Assembly (NCBI GenBank): GCA_027073875.1
Contig: JALTEO010000407.1
Coordinates: 1-5,431 of the forward strand
Reading direction: 5' to 3'
Length of the DNA stretch: 5,431 nucleotides
Source: Bacteroidales bacterium
Lineage (GTDB): Bacteria; Bacteroidota; Bacteroidia; Bacteroidales; JALTDM01
Positions 1 to 5,431 of this stretch are shown one piece after another. Each line of letters opens with the position of its first letter. Position 1 is the stretch's first letter. The notes under the pieces are model-generated. The model worked only from the letters and a program-made list of their open reading frames with translations. It was not told the DNA's origin and did no database searches. The translations under genes and the position numbers were made by a program.

Positions 1-671
1 ATAATGTCCTGAACGCCAGCAGCAACTTCTTCGGGCGAAGTTAATAAGTTTTGTGATTTGTAATCCACAAATGTTTCGTGATACGGGAATCGTTCTTTTC
101 CTGCATCCCGTATTTGGTCTTGCATCGCTGTGTCAACAATGCCGGGAGCCACAGAAAATATGTTTATGCGTTTGGCTTCGGGTAAAAATGTTTGTTCCTC
201 GGCAATGGTTTGGCTAAACATATCCAAAGCCGCTTTCGATGCACAATACTCGCTCCATGCGGCAATAGCGTGTCTGCCTGCTCCTGAAGAAATATTCAAA
301 ATAGTTTTTTCTGTTTCCATAGACTGGTATTTTTTAATAAAACGATTTATCAAAACTGATGGCGATACAATATTAATATTATAGGTGTTAACGACAGCAG
401 AATTATCTTTATTGCCCACAAAACCAATATCCCCAATAACACCTGCATTATTGATTAACACGATGCGTTCTGCTTGATTTATTTCAGGAAATTCAAATTG
501 CAACACATCTTCCAAGTTGCTAAAATCCATAGTAATGTGCCGGTAATTGGGATGTTCAATCATTTTTCGTCGCGAAAAACCAAAAACCGTAACCGTTTTT
601 TTGACTAATAACCTTTCGGCAATTGCCTTACCAATACCCGTACTTGTTCCGGTTATAAAGTGATATTCCAT
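1..671 (-). CDS. Short-chain dehydrogenase/reductase, YueD/sepiapterin-reductase-like (3' end missing)
   Basis: A Rossmann-fold NAD(P)-dependent oxidoreductase of the classical SDR family, probably a cytosolic carbonyl reductase. I translated 223 codons from the ATG at 671 to the window edge, where the frame is still open. The family usually has about 240-250 residues, so some 20-30 C-terminal residues are missing. Visible motifs are the glycine-rich cofactor loop TGTSTGIG (residues 7-14), NNAG (74-77), the Asn of the catalytic tetrad (N100), the catalytic Ser in ISSGAG (S129) and YCASK (Y142, K146). R34 and R35 follow the second strand and suggest NADPH preference. The stretch WSEYCASKAALDMF and the later APGIVDTAMQ resemble the benzil reductase YueD and sepiapterin reductase branch more than FabG. 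The substrate cannot be read from sequence. The start lies 4 bases after the trmN6 stop, so it is probably cotranscribed and translationally coupled. Family assignment is firm; substrate is open. Confidence 0.92.
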   Translation of the reverse strand, partial: MEYHFITGTSTGIGKAIAERLLVKKTVTVFGFSRRKMIEHPNYRHITMDFSNLEDVLQFEFPEINQAERIVLINNAGVIGDIGFVGNKDNSAVVNTYNINIVSPSVLINRFIKKYQSMETEKTILNISSGAGRHAIAAWSEYCASKAALDMFSQTIAEEQTFLPEAKRINIFSVAPGIVDTAMQDQIRDAGKERFPYHETFVDYKSQNLLTSPEEVAAGVQDI

Positions 672-675
672 GTGG

Positions 676-1389
676 TCAAAGATAAAAATTTTTTGTCAGT
701 AACTGATATTCCTGCGAACGAAATCCACTTTCGTTTTCCAAATATAATTTATTTGAAATAATTTCTGTTACTGTTGTTGAGAATGTTAGCAATAGCCGTT
801 TAGGTGTTTTCTGTGACGGACGGACAAAAACCTCTGTTATCTGCCGGCAATATAAACCGTGAAATCGGGCAGTGGCAACAAAATTTATTCCTTCTTTCTG
901 CGGTAAAACCATGGCAAAAGTGCCATTTTGGGATAAGTGTTTTTTTGCAATTCCGGCTAATTCGTCAAGGGAAAGGTAACGATTATGTTTCTGAATATTT
1001 TTCCCCTCGGAAATTGACAGTTTTTGATTATTGAAATACGGTGGATTCGTAATGATTAAATCGTAACGGTTCTCAGGATATTTCTCAGAAAACTTTTGAA
1101 TAGAAATTTCAAATAATTTGATTTGTTTCGTAAATGGCGATAGTATAAAATTTTTTTCTGCAATATTGCACGCATTTGTGTCAATTTCCACGGCATCAAT
1201 TGTAGCTTGTGGAAAGCGTTGTGCCATCATCAATGCCAATAATCCCGTACCTGTTCCGATATCCAAAATGTCTTGATAATTGCCGGCCGGCACCCACGCA
1301 CCAAGCAGTACACTATCTGTAGAAACTTTTAAAACCGATTCGTTTTGAGAAACAGTAAATTGCTTAAAACGAAAAAAATTGTTTGCCAT
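676..1389 (-). CDS. trmN6: tRNA1(Val) (adenine(37)-N6)-methyltransferase TrmN6 (YfiC family)
   Basis: A cytosolic SAM-dependent methyltransferase. The characterised E. coli relative makes m6A at position 37, next to the anticodon of tRNA-Val. The 237-residue length is normal for the family. The N-terminal signature FRFKQFTV (6-13) followed by KVSTDSVLLGAW (21-32) is characteristic of TrmN6. SAM-binding motif I is ILDIGTGTG (41-49), with an acidic residue ending strand 2 in VEID (67-70). The catalytic NPPY tetrapeptide of amino-methyltransferases is at 115-118, preceded by DLIIT. The ATG overlaps the TAA stop of the upstream protease gene by one base (TAATG on the minus strand), which supports this start and suggests termination-reinitiation. 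The stop is TGA, 4 bases before the SDR gene. Assignment to the family is strong; tRNA target specificity in this organism is inferred from homology. Confidence 0.93.
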   Translation of the reverse strand: MANNFFRFKQFTVSQNESVLKVSTDSVLLGAWVPAGNYQDILDIGTGTGLLALMMAQRFPQATIDAVEIDTNACNIAEKNFILSPFTKQIKLFEISIQKFSEKYPENRYDLIITNPPYFNNQKLSISEGKNIQKHNRYLSLDELAGIAKKHLSQNGTFAMVLPQKEGINFVATARFHGLYCRQITEVFVRPSQKTPKRLLLTFSTTVTEIISNKLYLENESGFRSQEYQLLTKNFYL

Positions 1390-3083
1390 TATTCGTCATC
1401 TTCATTGACTTTCGGCGGTTTATAGTCGCCGGACAAAATATAATTATACTGTGTTGAATCTTTCAGTATTGCTATTGCCTTTTTTATTTCTCCGTCATGA
1501 TTTAAAAAAGACTGAATTCGTCCTTTTTGATAATAAAAACGGCTGCATATTTCTTCTTCCAATAGTTCCTGGATGTCTGTTTTGTTTTTATCCAAGTCTT
1601 TTTGGCGATCTTCTTCCAAATCCTTATGTAATTGTGTTATTTCATCCTTAATGGCATCAAAATATTTTTCTTTTTTGGCTGTTTTTTCCAAATCGTTTAG
1701 CGACTGTTCGGTTTCCGACTCATATGAGAAGTTTATACTGTCCAAAAATTGGGAAAAGGATTTAAAAGACGAGTCGGGTAGGGTAAATTTGTCCGGTTTG
1801 GGGATTGTATCTACTTGACTTGAGAAATAAGTTGAAAAATCGAAAATGGCATCTTTTACGACCAATGCCCTAATAAATGAAGTATATTTTGGTGGTTGGA
1901 AATATACATCAGGCATAATACCTCCACCGTCATAAACAGTTCTCCCGTGAGAAGTTTTAAATTCCGAAATCAAAGAGTCAGGTACATGTCCTACGCTTCC
2001 GTCCGGATTACGATGCGAATAGTCTAACGCCTGAATACAACGACCACTGGGAATATAATATTTTGCTGTTGTTACTTTCAATTTTGAGTTATAGGATAAA
2101 TCGCGGGTAGTTTGAACCAATCCCTTGCCATACGACCGTTGCCCGAGGATTACGCCACGATCTAAATCCTGTATGGAACCGGAAACAATTTCAGAAGCCG
2201 AGGCAGAACCGGGACCTACCAACACGACTAAACGAATTCCGGTATCTACGGCAGCCGAAGGTGTTTTATATTCCCTGTTCCACGAGGCAACTTTTCCTTT
2301 TGTAGAAACAATATTTTTACCTTTTTCAATAAAGACATTTGCTACATTAATGGCTTCAATCAGTAGTCCGCCTGGATTTCCCCGTAAGTCAAAAATCAGA
2401 CTTTTTGGATGAGATGCTTCTTCTAATTTTAATAACGCTTGTTTTACTTCTTCGCCTGCTCCGGCAGTAAACTGGTTTAATTTTATGTATCCTGTTTCTT
2501 TATCGAGCATCCCGAAATATGGCACGCTGTTAATCTTAATTTTTTGACGGGCAAATTTTACTGTAAATATTTTTTCTTTCGGGTACAATCGTTTAACTTT
2601 TATTTCCACTTCGCTTTTCGGTTCACCTTTCAATAGTTCACTAACCTGCGTAATGGAATATCCTTTAATTGATTTTCCATTAATTTCCAATAAAATATCA
2701 CCTGCTTTCAATCCGCTTTTCTGAGCAGGAAACCCTTCGTAAGGTTCTGAAATCATCAAGTAATTATCTTTTTTTCGAATCAATGCCCCAATGCCACCAT
2801 ATTGTCCCGTGGTCATAAATTTATAATCTTCCATTTTTGATTCCGGAATATAAACGGTATAAGGGTCTAGCGTGCTGAGCATTTTGTCAATACTTGTTTT
2901 TACCAGTTTCCCCGGATCAATTGGGTCCACATAGAACAAGTCGAGTTCACGAAATAGGGTATAATAAATATCTAAGTTTTTGGCTATTTCGAAATCTGTA
3001 TTGTTGTTTTCGCCTGATTGGAAAGCAAAAAATCCGACAATGGCAATCAAAAAGAAAATAGATAATCGTTTAATTCGTTTCAT
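1389..3083 (-). CDS. S41 family C-terminal processing peptidase (CtpA/Prc-like) with PDZ domain
   Basis: A serine protease of MEROPS family S41, which cleaves or trims proteins in the cell envelope near their C-termini. The 564-residue protein starts with a basic stretch (MKRIKR) and a hydrophobic segment (about 8-21). It has no lipobox cysteine, so it is either a signal peptide or an uncleaved anchor with the rest in the periplasm. An N-terminal helical region with LDPYTVYIPE (72-81) leads into a PDZ domain (about 92-175, GGIGA at 96-100). The protease core follows: DLRGNPGG at 232-239, catalytic S295 in GSASASE, K320 in YGKG and Q324. The Ser-Lys spacing of 25 and Lys-Gln spacing of 4 match E. 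coli Prc, so the dyad looks intact. Residues about 400-564 form an extension; 455-515 is rich in Lys, Glu and Asp and may be a coiled coil. The ATG lies inside the end of yidD (14-base overlap), implying coupled translation. The exact substrate is unknown. Confidence 0.94.
   Translation of the reverse strand: MKRIKRLSIFFLIAIVGFFAFQSGENNNTDFEIAKNLDIYYTLFRELDLFYVDPIDPGKLVKTSIDKMLSTLDPYTVYIPESKMEDYKFMTTGQYGGIGALIRKKDNYLMISEPYEGFPAQKSGLKAGDILLEINGKSIKGYSITQVSELLKGEPKSEVEIKVKRLYPKEKIFTVKFARQKIKINSVPYFGMLDKETGYIKLNQFTAGAGEEVKQALLKLEEASHPKSLIFDLRGNPGGLLIEAINVANVFIEKGKNIVSTKGKVASWNREYKTPSAAVDTGIRLVVLVGPGSASASEIVSGSIQDLDRGVILGQRSYGKGLVQTTRDLSYNSKLKVTTAKYYIPSGRCIQALDYSHRNPDGSVGHVPDSLISEFKTSHGRTVYDGGGIMPDVYFQPPKYTSFIRALVVKDAIFDFSTYFSSQVDTIPKPDKFTLPDSSFKSFSQFLDSINFSYESETEQSLNDLEKTAKKEKYFDAIKDEITQLHKDLEEDRQKDLDKNKTDIQELLEEEICSRFYYQKGRIQSFLNHDGEIKKAIAILKDSTQYNYILSGDYKPPKVNEDDE
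3070..3083 (-). other. 14-base yidD stop / S41 protease start overlap
   Basis: On the minus strand this reads ATGAAACGAATTAA: the ATG starts the S41 protease and the final TAA ends yidD. The bases just upstream (ATATCATTCCA) contain no Shine-Dalgarno motif, which again suggests coupling to translation of the preceding gene. It is almost a copy of the overlap on the other side of yidD. Confidence 0.8.
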
Positions 3084-3420
3084 TGGAATGATATTTTAAT
3101 GTTTTAAAGTAAATTCTGAAATTCAGGTAATTGGCATAGTTAAGCTGTTCGGATTTTTTTAGAGCGGCTTTCCTTGTAAAGAAAAATTTTTCGGGTACAG
3201 GGTCTTTACCGAAACCGCCCCACGGGTTACACCAAATGATGCGTCGAAACGACAGAAAAAGTCCTTTTACCGGACCGTGCCGATAAAATGCTTGTAGCGA
3301 ATAAGTGGAACACGATGGCGAGAACCGGCAGGAATTTGGCAATAACGGAGAAATAGCATATTGGTAGATTTTCACCAACACGACAAATGGAAAAGACAAT
3401 ATCTTATTAATTGCTTTCAC
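3070..3420 (-). CDS. yidD: Membrane protein insertion efficiency factor YidD
   Basis: A small inner-membrane-associated protein that helps the YidC/Sec route insert membrane proteins. The core is recognisable: an amphipathic N-terminus, IYQYAISPLLPNSCRFSPSC (18-37), then STYSLQAFYRHG, FRRIIWCNPWGGFGKDPVP (58-76). Cysteines at 31, 37 and 64 match conserved family positions. At 116 residues it is longer than the usual roughly 70-85; the extra 38 or so residues after DPVPEKF are basic and aromatic, with no domain I recognise. The start codon is GTG at 3420. No ATG lies between it and the in-frame TAA upstream, and GTG places the first residues (KAINKILSFPF) where the family normally begins. It overlaps rnpA by 14 bases and the S41 gene by 14 bases. 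The rnpA-yidD pairing is ancient and widespread, which supports the call, but no yidC follows here. Confidence 0.94.
   Translation of the reverse strand: MKAINKILSFPFVVLVKIYQYAISPLLPNSCRFSPSCSTYSLQAFYRHGPVKGLFLSFRRIIWCNPWGGFGKDPVPEKFFFTRKAALKKSEQLNYANYLNFRIYFKTLKYHSNETN
3407..3420 (-). other. 14-base rnpA stop / yidD start overlap
   Basis: On the minus strand this reads GTGAAAGCAATTAA: the GTG starts yidD and the final TAA ends rnpA. No Shine-Dalgarno-like purine run precedes the GTG, so reinitiation by ribosomes finishing rnpA is a reasonable inference. The sequence matches the yidD/S41 overlap at 3070-3083 at 11 of 14 positions. Confidence 0.8.
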
Positions 3421-3814
3421 TGTTATTAGTTTCAGTAGCTTTAATAATTTGTTGCAAAGTTAATATCATTTGCGTTTCAATTAATTTATAGGGAAGAATT
3501 TCCGCAGACAGATAAATAACTCCCCAGTGAACAGTTATATTGTTTTCCGAAAGAAAATTGATGAAAGGTTCCTTATTTATCCGGTAGCTTTCACGAATCC
3601 GCCGCTTTATCAGGTTTCGGTCAACACTTAGCTTATGAACTTTTTTTGGTACGCTAATCAGTAAACGGCTGCCGGAGCTTACATTTTCTTTATCAACTAT
3701 TTGCCAAAGAATTTTAAATGGTTTTATTTTGAAATGATTGCCCGTAAGAAAAAGTTGTTCAATGTTTTTCTTGCCCGTAAGTCTCTCGGTTTTTTTAAAC
3801 GAATAACGAGCCAT
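3407..3814 (-). CDS. rnpA: Ribonuclease P protein component
   Basis: The protein subunit of RNase P. It binds the catalytic RNA and the 5' leader of precursor tRNA, so that the holoenzyme cuts mature tRNA 5' ends in the cytoplasm. The length of 135 residues is typical. The N-terminus FKKTERLTGKKNIEQLF (6-22) is the family's leader-binding region start. The diagnostic RNA-binding helix is at 54-78: SVPKKVHKLSVDRN then LIKRRIRESYR. The usual RNRxKR signature reads RNLIKR here (66-71), with Leu in place of the second Arg. The ATG at 3814 is the only sensible start and lies 28 bases after the hemD stop. The C-terminus ends in SESN within the overlap with yidD. There is no rpmH upstream, unlike the rpmH-rnpA order of many bacteria. 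The RNase P RNA gene is not in this window. Confidence 0.95.
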   Translation of the reverse strand: MARYSFKKTERLTGKKNIEQLFLTGNHFKIKPFKILWQIVDKENVSSGSRLLISVPKKVHKLSVDRNLIKRRIRESYRINKEPFINFLSENNITVHWGVIYLSAEILPYKLIETQMILTLQQIIKATETNNSESN

Positions 3815-3842
3815 TGTAAGTTTTTAAAGAGAAATAGCTATT

Positions 3843-4604
3843 CTAAACTTTTGCTTTTTTTGCTTTTGCTTGTTTTTTTATGTAGTCTTCGAGTGCCATA
3901 GTCATAGACGGAGCATTGACCAATGGTGCCTTAATATCTAAGCGTAATCCTTCTTCTTTAACTGCTTTGGCGGTAGATGGTCCAAAAGCACCGATTAGCG
4001 TATCCTCTTGTTTAAAGTCGGGAAAGTTTTTCATTAGTGAACGAACGCCTGATGGGCTGAAAAACAATAAAGTGTCGTACTTTGACAAATCCATATCTGT
4101 TAAATCGGCTGCAATTGTCTTATACAATACTGCTTTTTTAAAGCTTAATTTGTTTTTTCTCAGAAACCGTGAAATATCTTGTTTGTGCTTATCGGAAACG
4201 GGGAGGATATATTTGTCTTTTTCAAATTTTTTCATGGCAGGTAAAAGGTCTTCTATTTTCCCGTTACCATAAAAGATTTTGCGTTTACGATAAACGATAT
4301 ATGTCTGAAGATAATACGCAATAGATTCTGACATACAAAAATAACGCATTGTTGTAGGAATACTTAATCGCAGGTCTTTGGCAATACTGAAGTAATTATC
4401 TACTGCTGTACGACTAGTTAATATCACTGCCGTAAAATCCAAGAAATTAATTCTTTGTTGTCTAAATTCTTTCAAACTCACACGATCAACCTGAATAAAC
4501 GGCCGGAAATCAATATTAAGTTTATATTTGTTGGCTAATGTAAAGTATGGAGATTTTTCGTGCTGTGGCTCCGGCTGTGAGACTAAGATATTTTTTACTT
4601 TCAA
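3843..4604 (-). CDS. hemD: Uroporphyrinogen-III synthase HemD
   Basis: Cyclises the linear tetrapyrrole hydroxymethylbilane to uroporphyrinogen III with inversion of ring D, the branch point to heme, siroheme and cobalamin; cytosolic. The 253-residue protein fits the two-domain HEM4 family. Motifs seen are ILVSQPEP (6-13), TSRTAVDNYF (63-72) in domain 1, AVLYKT (158-163) with the conserved Tyr, FFSPSGVRSL (181-190), GAFGPSTAKAV (205-215) and APSMTMALEDYI (231-242). The family is poorly conserved, but this ordered set is distinctive. The start is a TTG at 4604; the frame stays open a little upstream but holds no ATG or GTG, and starting here aligns MKVKNILVSQP with Bacteroidota homologues as I recall them. 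The C-terminus is a basic tail KKQAKAKKAKV (243-253) ending at TAG. It sits 26 bases after the DUF4271 gene and 28 before rnpA. No other heme gene is in the window. Confidence 0.92.
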   Translation of the reverse strand: MKVKNILVSQPEPQHEKSPYFTLANKYKLNIDFRPFIQVDRVSLKEFRQQRINFLDFTAVILTSRTAVDNYFSIAKDLRLSIPTTMRYFCMSESIAYYLQTYIVYRKRKIFYGNGKIEDLLPAMKKFEKDKYILPVSDKHKQDISRFLRKNKLSFKKAVLYKTIAADLTDMDLSKYDTLLFFSPSGVRSLMKNFPDFKQEDTLIGAFGPSTAKAVKEEGLRLDIKAPLVNAPSMTMALEDYIKKQAKAKKAKV

Positions 4605-4630
4605 ACCGCCTAAATTTTTGAGGTTAACAA

Positions 4631-5269
4631 TTATCTACCTATAAAATACCAAAGGGCAGCAATAGGTAAAAATTCCAAGGTGCAAAGGTACAACAAAATG
4701 TAATATAGCGGGAATTTTTTTTGAAAAATAATTTTAAATCCTCTTATCAAACGATATATGTTGAAGAGTGTCAAAAGACTAAGTCCAATCCACATAAAAT
4801 ACGGGAAAAGTGTTGTATTTACAAAAGCTAAAGTAATGGCAATGGGTAAAAGAATTATTCCCGATACATGAATAATGATAATCCAGCTATAAACAAATTC
4901 TCTTGTAACCTGATAACTCTTAACTACAAATCCCAGTAAAAGATATAACAATATTTTTAAGTAAGTAAAAACGATTATTGCGATAACAATAATAATAAAT
5001 GTTGTAAAATTTCCCCAAAGTATAATGGCTTTAAAAAAATCGTTTATCCTATAAAGAATAAATCCTAAGGATAAAAAATACAATATAGATGCTAAAATGT
5101 TATACTGCGAATATACAATGGTTCCTCCCTTAAAATCGCGGTATGCCTGATAACTACTTTGGAAACCTCTCAATGTTCGTAACAATGGCTCCCGAAAAAA
5201 CCAACGAATTACACCGAAGATAAGTAGCAGGACGATAAAAAGAAGAATATACCAAATCTGATTATCCAT
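4631..5269 (-). CDS. DUF4271 family six-helix membrane protein, function unknown
   Basis: An integral inner-membrane protein that I match to DUF4271, a family I know only from Bacteroidota and usually beside hemD; its function has not been established to my knowledge. From the ATG at 5269 it has 212 residues. Hydrophobic segments are at about 5-22, 57-74, 83-113 (long), 128-149, 156-172 and 188-209. Basic residues cluster at 22-47, 117-123 and 173-185, so the positive-inside rule predicts both ends outside and those loops in the cytoplasm. The first cytoplasmic loop carries RGFQSSYQAYRDFKGG (34-49) then YSQYN, the most motif-like part. No catalytic motif, CxxC, or clear His pair for heme is visible. 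A TTG at 5281 would add four residues (MSTV), but the ATG is preferred. It appears to be the first gene of the run, 26 bases ahead of hemD. Family call is good; role is unknown. Confidence 0.8.
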   Translation of the reverse strand: MDNQIWYILLFIVLLLIFGVIRWFFREPLLRTLRGFQSSYQAYRDFKGGTIVYSQYNILASILYFLSLGFILYRINDFFKAIILWGNFTTFIIIVIAIIVFTYLKILLYLLLGFVVKSYQVTREFVYSWIIIIHVSGIILLPIAITLAFVNTTLFPYFMWIGLSLLTLFNIYRLIRGFKIIFQKKFPLYYILLYLCTLEFLPIAALWYFIGR

Positions 5270-5332
5270 AACAGTTGACAATGATAGAAAGAAAATTTTT
5301 CTCCCAAAAGAATTTATTTAAAAACTTTGATT

Positions 5333-5363
5333 GTAATTTAGCGAAAAAAATAAAATGATGAAA
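5333..5363 (-). promoter_or_regulatory. Candidate Bacteroidota-type promoter for the DUF4271-hemD operon
   Basis: On the minus strand TTTC (5363-5360) is followed after 19 bases by TAAATTAC (5340-5333). The Bacteroidota consensus is TTTG at -33 and TAnnTTTG at -7 with about this spacing. The match is 3 of 4 and 4 of the 6 defined bases, so it is weak in an AT-rich stretch. If real, transcription would start near 5326 and leave a leader of about 57 bases before the ATG at 5269. It is the best candidate I found in the only sizeable gap ahead of the gene run. Confidence 0.3.
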
Positions 5364-5389
5364 CATTCATGATTGATTTTAAAACACAC

Positions 5390-5424
5390 ATTATTAATTA
5401 CGAATTATCAATTACGAATTACGA
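5390..5424. repeat. Tandem 7-bp repeat, consensus ATTACGA (five units)
   Basis: Five consecutive heptamers read ATTATTA, ATTACGA, ATTATCA, ATTACGA, ATTACGA on the plus strand (TCGTAAT on the other). Three are identical and two differ at two positions each. The array is in the intergenic region upstream of the DUF4271 gene and just upstream of the candidate promoter. I recall similar AATTACGAATT runs between genes in many Bacteroidota genomes, but their role is not known to me. The array may extend slightly in degenerate form toward the window end. Confidence 0.75.
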
Positions 5425-5431
5425 ATGAAAA

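Noticed and set aside
130..384. Plus-strand 84-codon open frame
   Set aside because: It lies antisense within the SDR gene, whose motifs run continuously through this stretch on the minus strand; the plus-strand product resembles no family.
2125..2412. Plus-strand 95-codon open frame
   Set aside because: Antisense to the catalytic core of the S41 protease; its peptide is the mirror of the conserved GSASASE and DLRGNPGG regions.
3833..3842. 10-base perfect palindrome AATAGCTATT between hemD and rnpA
   Set aside because: Too short and AT-rich to be a terminator, and no T run follows on the minus strand beyond background; expected by chance in this composition.
3916..4272. Plus-strand 118-codon open frame
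   Set aside because: Antisense to hemD, covering its conserved C-terminal domain; no recognisable protein signature and no start context.
4605..4630. Possible small hairpin (AACC/GGTT) just ahead of the hemD TTG start
   Set aside because: Only about four pairs with a mismatch and AT-rich loop; too weak to call a regulatory structure or terminator.
5305..5312. TTCTTTTG as an alternative -7 promoter box for DUF4271
   Set aside because: It differs from TAnnTTTG at the second base and has no TTTG-like element at the right distance upstream, so the 5333-5363 candidate was preferred.
1..5431. Search for mobile elements, CRISPR, tRNA/rRNA genes, defence or toxin modules
   Set aside because: The minus-strand genes fill nearly all of the window with uniform AT-rich composition, and the only gap over 30 bases (5270-5431) shows no such structure.

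Overview
The window looks like chromosome from a low-GC member of the Bacteroidota, probably close to the Bacteroidales. Four things suggest this: the A+T-rich composition; the order DUF4271 - hemD - rnpA - yidD, which I recall as typical of that phylum; starts without clear Shine-Dalgarno sequences; and a Bacteroidota-style heptamer repeat upstream. This is inference from gene content; no marker here fixes the genus.

Every gene I can support lies on the minus strand, so transcription runs from high to low coordinates. The order is: a six-helix DUF4271 membrane protein (5269-4631); uroporphyrinogen-III synthase HemD (4604-3843); RNase P protein RnpA (3814-3407); the membrane-insertion factor YidD (3420-3070); an S41 C-terminal-processing protease with a PDZ domain (3083-1389); the tRNA m6A37 methyltransferase TrmN6 (1389-676); and a short-chain dehydrogenase/reductase of the YueD/sepiapterin-reductase type (671 to beyond base 1). 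The last gene is cut by the window edge.

The genes are packed tightly. Gaps are 26, 28 and 4 bases, and the other junctions overlap by 14, 14 and 1 bases. This fits one polycistronic unit with translational coupling through its middle. The only real non-coding stretch is upstream of the DUF4271 gene (5270-5431). It holds a tandem 7-bp repeat and a weak candidate Bacteroidota promoter.

Functionally the set is housekeeping: tetrapyrrole synthesis (HemD), tRNA 5' maturation and modification (RnpA, TrmN6), membrane-protein biogenesis (YidD) and envelope proteolysis (S41). I see no mobile element, CRISPR array, RNA gene, toxin-antitoxin pair or defence cassette, and nothing that amounts to an exotic new system. 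The points most worth a second look are the uncharacterised DUF4271 protein beside hemD, the two near-identical 14-base stop/start overlaps flanking yidD, the heptamer repeat, and the long tails on YidD and the S41 protease.
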